DNA of 64,000 nt from Gnetum montanum (GCA_015680685.1 MNCI01008413.1:124001-188000); one strand, 5' to 3'. Shown: positions 35,614-47,850, counted from the stretch's first letter. Notes: generated by a model from the sequence alone, not told the origin. Program-made: numbers and translations.

Positions 35614-36194
35614 GGAATGATTAGTAGAGATCTCTCTTATCTTTGTAAGAAAATGGAAGTAGCCGAAGTACCTCTTCCTTCTGATAGGAATCAGTTTGAG
35701 GAGATCACCACAGCTTCAATTTTAGATAATGAGGAGGACCTTCCAACTCCATCAAGACATTCAACAACATCTAAACTTTCCCAGACCTATGACTTAGAAA
35801 ATGAGTTTTCTTTAGAGGAGCATGTTGCACCACTGACATGTGTCCAAGAGGAGCATACTGATCCCATGCAACTTGGACTTAGTTCCAACCATCAAGATGA
35901 TGCTCTTAAGTCATTTAAGCAATAGGGCATGGAGAGCATCTTTGGGACTTTGTCCCAATGGAGGCCTATTGATTTCATCATCTATTAGAGGAAGGGAGCT
36001 TCCTCATCCTATCAATAGGCTCCATCCTAGCTAGATCCACTAGCTTCATCTCAATTTCAAATGAAGCTCCATACATAGAGAGCTCCTATTCAGCCACCTT
36101 CTTCAAATGATGATGATGAGCAACATGTGTCTAGCATTAGTACTAGTAGCGATGATGAGGAGGAGGAGACCTATATACCTTCTCAAGCTGTAGC
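35614..36194 (+). pseudogene. Second ORF of inner copia, C-terminal part
   Basis: Continuation of the frame ending at 27636. Open at 35617-35925 (EVPLPSDRNQFEEITTASI and more), then after a TAG continues as FGTLSQWRPIDFI and an acidic tail SSNDDDEQHV and SSDDEEEETYIPSQ. Four TAG stops interrupt it. An acidic Ser-rich end is common in plant transposon-protein ORFs. Element 2 cuts it at 36194 and the last ~14 codons are at 45399-45438. Confidence 0.6.
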
Positions 36195-36357
36195 TAAAAC
36201 ACCAAAAAATTTCAGGTCTTGACATCTCGACTAAAAATTTGGCTAAGTGTCAAAATAGTGACACTTCATTCATATTTTTCCAAGTGTTGAGTATAGTCAG
36301 CTCCAAACTACCAGATTTGCAAAAATTTTCTAAGTGTTAGAATGATGGCACTTTTTA

Positions 36358-36600
36358 CACCCTGTTACATTGCATAGCGTAGCACCGTGCTATGCTGCAT
36401 AGCGTAGCACACTATTATGCTGTGTAACATAGCATAGTGTAGCACCCTATTACAATGTGTAGCATAGCATAGCATAATACACTATTATGCTTTGTAGTGT
36501 AGTGTAGTGTAGTGTAGCACCATGTTAGGCTACGTAGCATAGTGCACTGTTATGCTATGTAGCATAGCACAACATAGCACCATGTTGTGCATAGTAGATA
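36358..36600 (+). repeat. Palindromic U3 array (element 2, 5' LTR)
   Basis: Five to six units of ~40-48 bp with core gttatgctatgtagcatag and runs of gtagcatagcatag. Each core is a near-perfect inverted repeat. Counterpart at 44034-44260. Confidence 0.85.
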
Positions 36601-36639
36601 GTAGATAGTGTGCAGTAGACAATGGATGGGCATAGTAGA

Positions 36640-36955
36640 TAGTGTCCCATGTCCCATGCATGACATGGGACGGGCACAGTAGATAGTAGCAACCAGCATC
36701 CCGTGTACCACACGTAACATGCGACAAATGCAGTAGATAATAACAACCAGTGTTCCATGTACCATGCATAACATGAGACAAGTGCAGTAGATAGTAGTAA
36801 CTGGCATTCCATGTACCACATGTAACACAGGACGAGTGTAGTAGATAGTAGCAACCAACATCCCATGTCCCATGCATAACATGGAACGGGTGCAATAGAT
36901 AGCATCCTGTGTCCTGCACGTAACATGGGATGAGCATAGCAGCCAACATCCTGTG
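36640..36955 (+). repeat. 54-bp tandem repeat (element 2, 5' LTR)
   Basis: Five to six units of about 54 bp, each with ccatgt...cataacatggga and then agtagatagtagcaac. Counterpart 44295-44630. Keeps long false open frames on the minus strand. Confidence 0.9.
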
Positions 36956-37735
36956 ATCCCACCCACTACACTATCACATGGCACCTAATCCACATTTTGG
37001 GCTAACCCTAGCCCTATAAATACCCCTGTGTTCTCTTTCGGGAGGAAGAAGGGGTTGGCTTTCATTTTTCACGAAGGAGGTGTTTAGCACCTCCATTTGG
37101 CACTTGGCACTTTTGCATCTTAGCACTTAGCTCCATGGATGAACAAAACCTAGAGCACCCCACATTGGTAGAGAGGCATAACTACACCACATGGTACATT
37201 GCAACCCCATTGTATCCCAATAGATTCTCACATGGTACACCATGGCTACCAACTCGATAGGAATAATTCAACACATTGAGTACCAGACTTCATAGCCTGA
37301 CACCATTGAGGCTATGAATACACTCCCACTATGCCTATTGTACATTGTGTATACCTTTGTGAATTAGCTACTCTCCCTCAATTTTAGGGTGATGCATTTT
37401 CTCTCTCAAGATCTTATTTTATTCTACTACACGATACATGTTGCATTATTGTGTGTTTGTGCATGCTTGTTATCCTAGTTACATACTTTAGTACATTTCT
37501 ACTCTTGTGTGTATTACATTTTCTTTCAATCCAACCTCCATGCATCACACTCTAAAATCACTACTCAAAAAATGTTATTTGACACCTTGTAAGTCCCTTT
37601 TTGATCAACCAGACCATTCAGTGCATCCCATTTCCAATTTCTCCAGCATGGCCCTTACACAAATTCAGGGTTAGGTTGTATGCCCCATAACCTCTCGATG
37701 TTCTAGACATTGATGTTTTTGGACGTCATAGTTTT

Positions 37736-37758
37736 TGGTGCTAAAAGGAGGACCCAAA
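37736..37758 (+). other. Primer binding site, tRNA-Asn type (element 2)
   Basis: tggtgctaaaaggaggaccc follows the LTR by 5 nt; against TGGCGCTAGAAGGAGGGC all changes are transitions. Confidence 0.75.
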
Positions 37759-38214
37759 CCTTCATGTCCTCTCTATGTATCACAAGTAATCCTACATGTT
37801 GTCTATACCTCATCACCAGTAACCTATTAGCGTAGACATGACATCCCTATGGTTGTTTATGTACCAGGTGGTGCAAATTGGTCTCCATGATGGTTCCTTT
37901 GGAATCTTGCAGGATGAAAGTCCAAAATGGTTTACTACATCCTAATACCTATGTCACATGTAGCGTTGTATCCCTATCATCATAGCAAGTCCAAAACTAT
38001 CTTCTAAGTTACGCTGCCTGTGTCATGTGCAACGTAGTGACACTATCAATGTACCAATTTCCAAATATTTTACTGTGTTACGCTAACTATCTGGTATGTT
38101 ATGTTATCCATTGTGTTACGCTATCTACTATGTCTACTATGTTATGTTGTCTATTGTGTTACGCTGCCTATGTCCTGTGTAGCATAGTGACCCTGTCAGC
38201 ATAGTGGCCCCTTC

Positions 38215-38545
38215 CTACTAGCACGTGTCGCAAGCTCTAGCGTAGCGAGAGTGACAAGCTATAGTAGCAAGCTCCAATGTAGTGAGCATGACAAGCTATA
38301 CTAGTAACCTCTAGCATAGAGAGTGTGATGAGATATAGTGTAGTGAGAGTGACAAGCTGCAATGTAGTGAGTGTAGCACTAGGGTTGGCCATTTTTAGCA
38401 GTTTTCATAGTTAGCATTTTTTCTACATTTTTATACTTAGCATTTTTTTTGCATTGTTACACTTAGCCATTTTTTCTATATTTTTATACTTAGCCATTTG
38501 CTTGATACTAATATACTTAGTCATTTTTTTCTACTATTTCTCAGA
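38215..38545 (+). repeat. Leader tandem repeats (element 2)
   Basis: First a ~35-bp unit (caagctctagcgtagcgaga type) about five times at 38228-38375, present once in element 1 near 28880. Then ~28-bp units with acttagcattttttctac at 38395-38545, shared with element 1. Confidence 0.8.
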
Positions 38546-38592
38546 GTTAACCATTTTCTACAAATAGCAACTTTGACAATCAATCTCTGAAT

Positions 38593-40803
38593 ATGAATTC
38601 GGATCAACCTTTCATGTTGGTGTCTAACATATTTGACACTACAATCCAGCCAAAGCATGCTTCACTAAGCCACGAATAATATAGTTTTGTTTGTGCCAAA
38701 ATCCAAGTAGGATTACCATTGGGTTACCTTGATTTGGAGGCAAAATAGGACTATGAACGAGTCCACTATAACGGACGAGATTACAACCCCTCCTTATTTA
38801 ACATAATCCCACTCATGGAGTCTTACCACTAGTTGTTGTCCCAACTTATCCGTGCAAATAAGCATGATGCAAGGACAACCTATGAGGAAGCTTCAAAAAT
38901 AGACGAATATGAGTTTGAGACCTACTCCAAGCACATGAGCCCCCTCTACACCATCTTCCAATGACCACTCCCTAGTACAACCCTTCCTTGATTCGGTTTA
39001 CTTGTCCTCTCTAAGATGGTGACCATGCCAATTCAACCTTTCTCACAAGCAACTAATGCATTTTCCCAACACTATGCTCATAAAGGGGCCACCTATTAGC
39101 TCTAAAAAACATAGGCATCCTATGTGCCACCTATCTTGTTGGCATCTGCAGTGTCTTTTCGACACACTCATGTGTGCCCTACTTCAATCACTACACCCAT
39201 TTCTCAGCCAACACATCAACAACCGTCCGCTACAACATTAAACTAGAAAACTCGACAAACAAAAATTCTACCCTATGTTATGCAACCAACCCAAGCCCAG
39301 CCAATGCAACCAACTGGCACATCTCCAAGCTTAGATAAGGCATTTTAGCTAATCCAAAGCTTGATGGAGGAGATCAACCAACTGAAGGCTACCTCCTCTG
39401 ACATCATCAAGGTAGTGTACTTCTACCAAGATGATGCCATAAGCCCTACAGTACCACCTCTAACTCTTTCAACTGGGATGTAGCTACCTCAATTCACCAA
39501 GTACAATGGTGAAGGGGATCCTAAGGTACACTTGGTCACATTTCAATCTAAGTGCCTACTCTTTCAAGCCTGGCCACATGGCATCATGTGTGTGTTCCCC
39601 ATGTCACTCATTGACAAAGCCTTAGATTGGTATTGCATGCTACCTAAGGCCTCAATCTCTTCTTTGGAGGATCTCATAAGAAAGTTTGTAACATGCTTCA
39701 GGTACAACCTAAAGCCTAAGGAAACCCTCAACCAACTCATGTAGGTTAAGCAAGGGCCTCTAGAGCCCATGCCAAAATTCCTCCAAAGTTGGAATGCTAC
39801 ATTGAGTGAAATGCATGAACCCCTAGTGGAGTCACATCTATTGGACATCTTCAAAGGTGTAGTAAATGACTTCATTAAGTCCAAATTGCAATATCTAGAC
39901 CCAAAGTCTCTTAGCCAAGCCTTTGCCCAAGCAAAAAGCATAGAGGAAGTAGCACAAGCTAGTAATGACCTAGCTTATGTGGCCTAAAAAATCAACATAC
40001 TCACAAGCAAAATGTAATAGTAGAAGTAGTGGCTACAAGAACAAAAGTAACCAACAAGGGCCCAATAGCTAAGTAGCCCAAGGCCCTAGCTAACAAAATC
40101 ATCATCTCTAGTGCCAACTCACCTACATCGGTAGGGACCACACCAAGGCCCAACTTTCAATGTAAGGATTGCTCAAAGTATCCACCACTATCAATGAAAC
40201 TCTCTAAACTACTAGAGCAACTCCTAAAAGCCAGGAAAATCAAATACAAACACGTATCAAAGGTTACCTACCAAAAACATGATAGGTACTACAAAGTACT
40301 AAGGAACCTCTCATTAGTAGTACCAAACGAGCCCCCCGGTCCCACAACATTTTAAATTAGACCAATACTATCATTACCACCAATTGGCTAGTCACAGTAC
40401 TGACAACTATCATGCTTTGCAGGATGACCTACAAAGAATGATAGAACGGGGCAAACTGGTGCTCAACACGGTGAATCAATCCAACACAGACAATGCCTCC
40501 TATGTCATAAATTTCATTAGTATAGGTGGAAAGCACAAACCTATGCAACAACCTTTTGTGATCCATGTGCCTCCTAGCAAGGAAAGAATCCCCTTGGCCT
40601 CCACAAACAAGAGTCTTCCCTTTGTTATCAAAGTTCCACTTCAGGCACCCACAACATGCTTTGTGGTCAAGGTTCCAAACCAATCGTCCGCTAATACGTT
40701 AAACTGGCATGAGGTAGCAACAACAACCATGTTATCAAGGTGCCACAATGAGTTGGTCACACAAAGACTCCTAAAACAACTTCTGAGCCACCCTTTATCA
40801 TAA
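38593..40803 (+). pseudogene. Gypsy gag (element 2)
   Basis: ATG AAT TCG GAT CAA at 38593. The capsid core is the best preserved in the window: frames 39532-39744 and 39769-39987 read VHLVTFQSKCLLFQAWPHGI, ALDWYCMLPKASISSLEDLI, then FLQSWNATLSEMHEPLVESH and IFKGVVNDFIKSKLQYL, with one TAG between them. The zinc-like block near 40373-40423 is YHYHQLASHSTDNYHAL (Y-x2-H-x4-H-x4-Y). The linker 40430-40803 is Pro/Thr/Lys-rich and carries another ttaaactggca core at 40698. Stops and frameshifts in the N-terminal half make it non-functional. Confidence 0.85.
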
Positions 40804-41074
40804 GGGTTCCACAATGTGATGGCCCCTCACCTACCCAAAGCCCAATAGTGGGCAATGTCTTAATCTCTCCTCCCTCAAGGGTCAACGCCACTAGCAATCC
40901 AGGTAGGCCCACCAAATGGCAATGCAAGAGGACAAGCCATCACCTCACAACCCCCATGGCCAAAGCAAAGGCCACAACTAGCAAGCAATAAAAAAACACT
41001 AGCACCCCTACCCCCAAGTAGGCCAAGAAAACCAAGCCAAAGTCCCCTACATGAGAGATCTATCTCTCAAGCCA

Positions 41075-41958
41075 CATGGAGGAAGTCAAGGGCAACATAA
41101 TGACTAATGAAAAGGACTTCGTAACTGTACTGACCTAGGTGAAATAAATGCTCAAGCAAAAGAACACAATACTAAGCTTGTACGACCAGGTCATGACCTC
41201 ACCTACTCACTTCCAAGCATTAGCCTAGATCTTGGCCTTCATTACTATTATAGAGGACATGCCTGTAGATGAGTCATCCATCTGTGTAATGATGTTGCCC
41301 TCTACACCACAAGAATTAAGTTCAACATCCCTAGTGTCCTGTGACGATGCAGTCAAAGTCAACCTTGAACGAGGGAAGGTCACTACAACTCCACTATCCA
41401 ATAGCATACATGTTGGGCAATGCACCATCCATAGAGTGCATGTCGATGATGGTGCAAAAATGAACATGGTCCTATACTTCATCATTGACAAACTAGGCCT
41501 AGTAGATGAAATCAAGCCAATCAAAACCATGTGTCTAAAATCCTTCAACAGATTCATGCATCATTGTCAATGGTATAATCAACCTAGCCTTTGTGGTAGG
41601 AGAGGAATTCCCCACCAGTGTAGATTTCACTGTCATAGAGGAGATGCCAGGTTTCAACATGATTCTAGGTAGGCCTTGGCTAGCCCAACTAAGGATCATC
41701 TCATCTCCCACCCACCAAGAAATCCAACTTCCATATGAAGGTGGTCAAGTTATCATCCATGGTGATAACACTTCCTCTTTGATCATCCATAACATATACA
41801 TGGCATAAGTTTCGGAACAGGAGTTGCTTAGTGTTATACCTATGACAACCAATGCAACGCCTAAGGCTAACACACCCAAATGAGCGGTTGAAGCCAATAG
41901 CCTCTTGGAGAACCCTAAGAATTTCATGCTTCCTAATCCACACCTGATTAGGAAGCAA
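41075..41958 (+). pseudogene. Gypsy aspartic protease (element 2)
   Basis: HMEEVKGNIMTNEKDF near 41074; open frame 41232-41672 includes CTIHRVHVDDGAKMNMVLYF (active site VDDG near 41440-41455). A frameshift near 41560 moves the rest to 41593-41808: FPTSVDFTVIEEMPGFNMIL, then GRPWLAQL near 41670-41690. Ends near LIHNIYMA and a short conserved PHLIRKQLC frame. No polymerase domain follows. Confidence 0.8.
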
Positions 41959-42218
41959 CTATGTGACCTAGAATTTCCCTTGGCTAAAAATGTTCTAGGT
42001 GCTTGCCTACCCTTTGCCTCCATTGGCCATGCATTTTTAGCTTTTTCTTGGGTTGCATTTGTTCATGCACTTACATTGCACCTACTTTCCTAGTTTACAT
42101 ACTACTTCACTTTCTTTATGCATTTCTACTTTGTTTACACATTCATCTACTTAGCTTATCCATTGCATTTGAAAAACATCAAAAACACATAAAAAACAAA
42201 AAAAACTACAAAAACACA

Positions 42219-42300
42219 TGGCCCGAAAAGGCCTTAAACTAACTCATGGCCCAAAAAGGCCTTAAACTAGCCTATGGCCCGAAATGGTCTAAAACTATTA
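42219..42300 (+). repeat. ggcccgaaaaggccttaaac tandem repeat (element 2)
   Basis: Nearly three ~31-bp units. Expanded to about seven units, inverted, in element 3 at 49695-49935; one or two in element 1 near 32750-32800. Confidence 0.8.
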
Positions 42301-42469
42301 ATTTTTGCACTGCTTTCCTTCCATTCATGCATTTCAACTCTATTTACAATAGGTGTTGCTTGACATTGTTTTCTTTCTAGTTGATTTTTGTAGGATCTTA
42401 CAAGCACATAGCATGACTACACATGTTGCATCACACCTTACACAAGCAAGGTAAGCATCAGTCCACTAT

Positions 42470-42690
42470 GACTATAAACTGGCACAAATTGTCCTTAGGT
42501 CATGAAGTTAAACTGGAATAACAACTCATCCTTCTATCATGATGTTAAACTAGCACAACATTCACTATCTTCTATGACATTAAACTAGCATCCAGTATTC
42601 TACTAGGACTATAAACTAGCACATCATGGTCTACCAGGAACTTAAACTATGTTCACAGTCTACCAATACTTTAAACTATCATGTTGTTTA
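42470..42690 (+). repeat. 3' region tandem repeat (element 2)
   Basis: Six or seven units ending in atgatgttaaactagca or actataaactagca; same family as 360-680 and 32985-33265. Confidence 0.85.
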
Positions 42691-43431
42691 TCTTTTGGAG
42701 CACTTTCCATTGCTGAATCCCTTGGGGACATTCATAGCATCATCGCCTCCCACCATTCTGCTAATTTTTTGAAGCACTTGCCATTACTACAGACTTTAGA
42801 GCACCTACAACATTATCACCCTAGCATTTTCACTAGCTTCCTGAGCACTTGCAACTGGCACAACATTTGACATATTTGCAGCACCTTCCCATTTAGCACC
42901 TACAACATTTCCACATCTAACATTTTCTCTAGAAATTCATGCTTTTTGGTTTTCTTGTCTTCTCTAAGTTGTCTTTGCAAGATGAAACCTTGGAGGCAAT
43001 CATGCAAAGATGCAGCTCATCGTTGCACCAAGTCACCACATTGTGTTGATGTGCATGATTGGACTAGTTAAGCCACTCAAGAGTGCACATTCCCCTCATC
43101 CTTATTACAGCCTATGAACATCCACTCCTTCATCCCAATATCCTGTCATCTCCCACATACTCATGATTACACATCCCTTTAATGCATATGCATTGTGACC
43201 TACATGGCACCTTCCTTCACATCAATTGTAGAATCCATGGTGGACGTAATGCAACTCATCCCATTGGGAGCCTCTGTTGGCTAATTAAGTCCTGAGCAAA
43301 TGTAATGTGAATCATCCCTGGGAGGAAACATCTATTCTATAGATACAATGTCGTTGCATCAAATAAAATCCCACCTTCTCGATGGCCAACTTGTAGCTAA
43401 CATTCGGTAGTAAGCTGAACCCAAAAAAGGT

Positions 43432-43665
43432 TCATCTCACAACAAAAAAAAAGAGAATGGGGAAAAACACATCCTCAAGAAAATTAACAATGCTACAGCT
43501 TTGTAATTGGCCTAGCCTTAGATTGAATTTGATGCTCTTATAAGCACTCTGATGAGAGGTCAACATTCTAGGGAAAAACCACTTCATATCATGGTCACTA
43601 TCAGCCATGTTAAATTTGCATCTTACATCATAATCCACTATTTTCATTTCATTTCCATAGTTCAA
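43432..43665 (-). other. Possible antisense ORF in the gypsy 3' region
   Basis: A 77-codon open frame opposite to gag, starting MNYGNEMKIVDYDVRCKF, with KWFFPRMLTS in the middle and a hydrophobic Phe-rich end. The homologous DNA in element 1 (34010-34245, minus) reads GNEMQIVDHDIRCRF and KWFTSKMLTS with two stops, and in element 3 (47990-48150, plus) YYDVGCRVNIANSDHG then stops. Some plant Tat-lineage elements (Grande, from memory) carry an antisense gene between pol and LTR. It may equally be plain DNA homology without coding function. Confidence 0.3.
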
Positions 43666-43848
43666 ATTTCATCTCTCTAGCATTTCCTATACCCCTTTAT
43701 TGCTTATCATAATATTATTCCCATATCACTCTTGAGCATAGTAAAATGACGTCTGATCTTGTCCCGATGAGCAATCTTGGTGACATGTCTGCTGTGGTAT
43801 TTTCTAATTCTTTGTTGATCTCTCTCGGGCCACTCCACGAGATGTCAA

Positions 43849-43858
43849 CAAAGAGGGG
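43849..43858 (+). other. Polypurine tract (element 2)
   Basis: caaagagggg, then ccat and the LTR start at 43863. Confidence 0.85.
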
Positions 43859-43862
43859 CCAT

Positions 43863-45393
43863 TGAAACACCACAAAATTTTGAGTCTTGACATCTCAACT
43901 AAAAATTTTGCTAAGTTTCAAAATGGTGAGACTTCACCCATATTTTTCCAAGTGTTGAGTATAGTCAGCTCCAAATTTCTAGATTTGCAGAATTTTTTCT
44001 AAGTGTTAGAACGATGGCATTTTCTACACCCTGTTACACTACGTAGCGTAGCATAGTGTATCACACTGTTATGCTAGGTAGCATAGCACAATGTAGCACC
44101 CTATTACACTACGTAGCATAGCACCCTGTTATGCTACATAGTATAGCATAGCATAGTACATTGTTACACTATGTAGTGTAGCACAGCATAGCACCCTGTT
44201 ACGCTACATAGCATAGCGCACTGTTATGCTATGTAGCATAGTGAAGCATAGCACCTTGTTGTGCATAGTAGACAACAGATAGGCACAATAGATAGTGGAT
44301 GGATGCAGTAGATAGTGTTCCATGTCCCACATGTGACATGGGACAGGCATAGTAGAGAGTAGTAACCAACATCTCATGTACAATGCGTAACATGGGACGA
44401 GTGTAGTAGATAATAACAACTAGCTTCCCATGTACCACACGTAACATGGGATGAGTGTAGTAGACTATAGCAACTGGCATCCCATGTACTGCCCATACCA
44501 TGGGATGAGTGTAATAGATAGTAGCAACTAGCATCCTGTGTCCCACGCATAACATGGGACGGGTGTAGTAGACAATGTCTTATGTCCCTCACATAACATG
44601 AGATGAGCATAGTAGCTAGCATCCCATGGTCCCACCCATTACACTACCATGTGGCACCTAATCAACATTCTGGTCTAACCCTAGCCCTATAAATACCCCT
44701 ATGCCCTCTTTCAAAAGGAAGAAGGGGTTGGCTATCATTTTTCACCAAGGAGGCAGTTGGCACTTCCATTTGGCATTTGGCACTTTGGCATCTTGGAACT
44801 TAGCTCTATGGACAAACAAGATCCAGAGCACCCCACACCAATAGAGAGGTACAGCTACACTACATGGTACACTATAGCCCCATTGTAGCCTAGTAGAACC
44901 TCACATGGTACACTTAGGCTACCAACCCGATAGGCACAGTGAGCACCAAACTTCATAGCCTAACACCACTGAGGCTATGATTGCACTCCCACTACACCTA
45001 TTGTACATTGAATATACCTTTGTGAATTAGCTACTCTCCGTCGATTTTGAGCTAGTTCATTTTCTCTCCCAAGCTCTTATTTTATTATACTACACCATAC
45101 ATGTTGCATTATTGTATGTTTATGCATGCTTATTATCCTGGTTACATACTTTACTATGTTTCTACTATTGGGTGTGCCACATTTTCTTTTGTTCCAACCT
45201 ATGTGTGCCATGCTCTAAAATCACTACTCGCAATAGGTTATTTGACACCTTGTAAGTCCCTATCTAATCAACCAAACCATTTAGGAAACCTTGTTTCCAT
45301 TTTTTCCAGCATGGCCCTCACACAAATTCGGGGTTAGGCTGTACACCTGATAACCTCTCGATGTTCCAGCCACTGATGTTTTCGGATGTCATA
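43863..45393 (+). repeat. 3' LTR of element 2
   Basis: TGAAACACCAC...GGATGTCATA, 1531 bp, with the palindromic array (44034-44260), 54-bp array (44295-44630), TATA box at 44688 and U5 block near 45263-45297. Confidence 0.9.
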
Positions 45394-45685
45394 GTAGTTA
45401 CTTCAAATGAATATTTGGATGATGTGACCAAGATCAATGATTGAAGTCATTAGATGCTATTTCCTTTTTGATGATGTTCAAAAAGGAGGAGATAGCATTT
45501 AATGATGTACACATATGTGTTTGTTATTATGGATTTGCACATGTGTGGTTTTTGTACATGTTAAGGATGTTTCAGTAGCTAGTTGTATGGATTGTTTGTT
45601 AGATTTCATGTGATCACTATCCTATGCCTTGAGCTTTAGAATCATTATCCTAGTTATAACCTTGGCTTCCATTGGAATTTATAAG
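45394..45685 (+). other. End of the inner copia second ORF and an internal polypurine tract
   Basis: TSNEYLDDVTKIND and a TGA at about 45441 close the ORF interrupted by element 2. A polypurine tract aaaaaggaggagata follows at 45480-45494, but the LTR starts only ~300 bp further on (after removing element 3). The outer copy has the same extra tract at 58111-58124. Confidence 0.6.
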
Positions 45686-47850
45686 TGTAGTAATCGAAAA
45701 CATTGACAATTCAAACACCAAGAGATCCACAAGCACACACACTAATCCTACATCTGCATGAGGGCCTACTAGAGGCTAACATAGGGTGCCCTGAATGGTC
45801 TTTTCAATCAAACAATGACTTACAAAATGCAAACAGGATGTAGCATGATTAGCTATGATGCTAATGCAAAACGATCCTAAGTTTTCATGTGGTGTTAACA
45901 GTGTCAACGATGTCAACAAGGGTGAGCATAGTCAAGGGTTTTAGCATAAAACAAAGGTTCCAACATGTGAGGACCACTGCCCAAGTGCAGCTATGCATTA
46001 GATTGGTAGAAAATGTAAGTAAAATGCTGAAAAATACAAGTAAAAATGATGAAAATGCCAATAAAGAAAGAGAGAGAGGACGGAACACCACCCCAAGTGG
46101 AGTTGAGCATAGTTAACTTCAAAAGGGGTGAGAAGGTATGTAGTGTATAATAGACATAGTGGACAGTGTATTCATATTATTAGGGTTGTTTGGTTGTAAA
46201 GACTAACATTCTACTGTAGTGTCTATGCCTATTGACTTGGCCACCACGATGTGAAATGAACTATGGTGGTCTACAATGTTCTACGGTGACCTACAATGGT
46301 ATGAAACTTTTTCCTTTCTTTGGTTTGCTAGTGTGCCTTTGATCTTTTGTGTGCTCAAATGCCAAAATTTTCAAGTTCTCCAATCTACTTGGAATTTTCC
46401 CACCATAAAAACATCAATGACGTTGGTATTTATAGGGCTAGGTTTAGCATGAAACATGGAGATTGCCATATGGTAGTGGGACAGTTGGGACTACACTATT
46501 ATCCAACTACACTGTCCATAGAGACTAGTGGTGTTATGCTTTGTTGTGCTCTACTAGACTCTATGAGACTATGACTACACTACCAACTGCATGTATATGC
46601 ATTGAGAGGACAGCAATATACCTTAAAAAATGTAAATTTGGAGACTATGCTATGCATTATCTTGTATGGTGTCAAGCATAGTTACAATTTTTGGGGCAAA
46701 AGTGACATAAAAAACATTTATTTTTGCTAACTATGCTTGCTAGAGGTAAGTTGGAGCTGAGCAGAATGCCAATGCTACATTGTGGAGGTCTTTAGAGGCT
46801 ATTCTAGCTGACTACACTCTAGACTGCAGGAGAGCATAGTCCCATACTCAAAAACATTTTGCAAAATAAGGCTATGTGTAGACTATGCTCTCCATGATAG
46901 GCTAACTATGCTCCTAACTAGGGTTAAGCATAGTCTGAAAACCTATTAAAACTTGTAGAAATTAGCAAAAGCTAGCTTCCAGTTGACTATGCTTGACTAC
47001 AATCTAGGTTGGTGGAGAGCGTAGTCTCAACACTTAGAAAAAAATTGTAAAAATTATGCCTTCATGGTAACTACACTTGACTACACTTCAAGGCAATAGA
47101 GCATGTAGTTTGAGCACTTAGAAAATTTTGCAACAGTTGGCTTGACACTTAGAAAAATTTGTAAAACTGGCCTTTGTGTTGACTATGCTCTCTACTGAGC
47201 TGACTACAATCTAGGGTAGTTGAGAGCATAGTTCTAGCACTTTGAAATATTTGCAAAAAACTAATTTTTAAGCTAACTATGCTTGACTATGCTTTGGGGT
47301 AGTGGATACTGTAGTTTCAACACTTAAAAAATTTTTTCAAACATTGGGCCTTCATGCTAACTATGCTTGACAATGCTCTAAGGTAGTGGAGAGCGTAGTC
47401 TTAGCACTTAGAAAATTTTGTAGTGGCCAGCTTGACACTTATAAAAAATTGCAAAACTAGCCTTTATGTTAACTATGTTCAACTATGCTCTAGGGAAATA
47501 GAGATCATATTCTTAACACTTTGAAAAATTTCTTCACCATTGTCTTTTGGGTTGACTACGATGTCCACTGATCTAACTATGCTCTAGGGTAGTAGAGAGC
47601 ATAGTCCCAACACTTAGAAAATTTCTACACCATTAGCTTTTGAGCTAACTACACTATCCACTAGGCTGACTACGCTCTAAGGTAGTGGAGAGTGTAGTCC
47701 CAACACTTAGAAAATTTCTACACCATCAACTTTTGAGTTGCCTATGCTATTCACTGGGCTAACTACATGCTAGGACACTATAGAGCATATTCCCAACACT
47801 TAGACAAATTTGCAATTGAGACATTGTAATCCAAATTTGATGGTGTTTCA
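45686..47850 (-). repeat. 3' LTR of element 3
   Basis: TGTAGTAATCGAAAAC (LTR end) to ...gatggtgtttca (LTR start, 47850). Inverted U5 block near 45787-45822, TATA at 46425-46434, and the U3 array. Confidence 0.92.
46640..47835 (-). repeat. Hairpin-forming U3 array (element 3)
   Basis: About ten ~95-125 bp units. Each has gactatgctc, a ctagggtagtgga spacer and gagcatagtc, an inverted repeat, followed by caacacttagaaaattttg. Counterpart in the 5' LTR at 55180-56240. Confidence 0.85.

Larger units (their letters stand above)
36195..37730 (+). repeat. 5' LTR of element 2
   Basis: TAAAACACC (TG decayed to TA) to GGACGTCATA, 1536 bp. Collinear with 43863-45393. U5 block near 37592-37626. Confidence 0.9.
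41959..43848 (+). other. 3' non-coding region of element 2
   Basis: Contains two tandem repeat arrays, a Ser/Thr/His-rich low-complexity stretch homologous to 33400-33900, and an antisense frame at 43432-43665. No polymerase sequence. Confidence 0.65.
36195..45393 (+). mobile_element. Gypsy element 2, gag-protease only
   Basis: Same organisation as element 1, 9.2 kb, longer because of LTR and leader repeats. Target duplication gtagc (36190-36194) and gtagt (45394-45398). Deleting it joins SQAVA to TSNEYLDDVTKIND in frame. No reverse transcriptase or integrase in the 6.1-kb interior. Confidence 0.9.

Noticed and set aside
36530-36984. Three overlapping minus-strand frames of 135-144 codons with Cys/Tyr/His-rich repeats
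   Set aside because: They are the 54-bp tandem repeat of an LTR read in three frames (54 is divisible by three); the same happens at 44204-44622.
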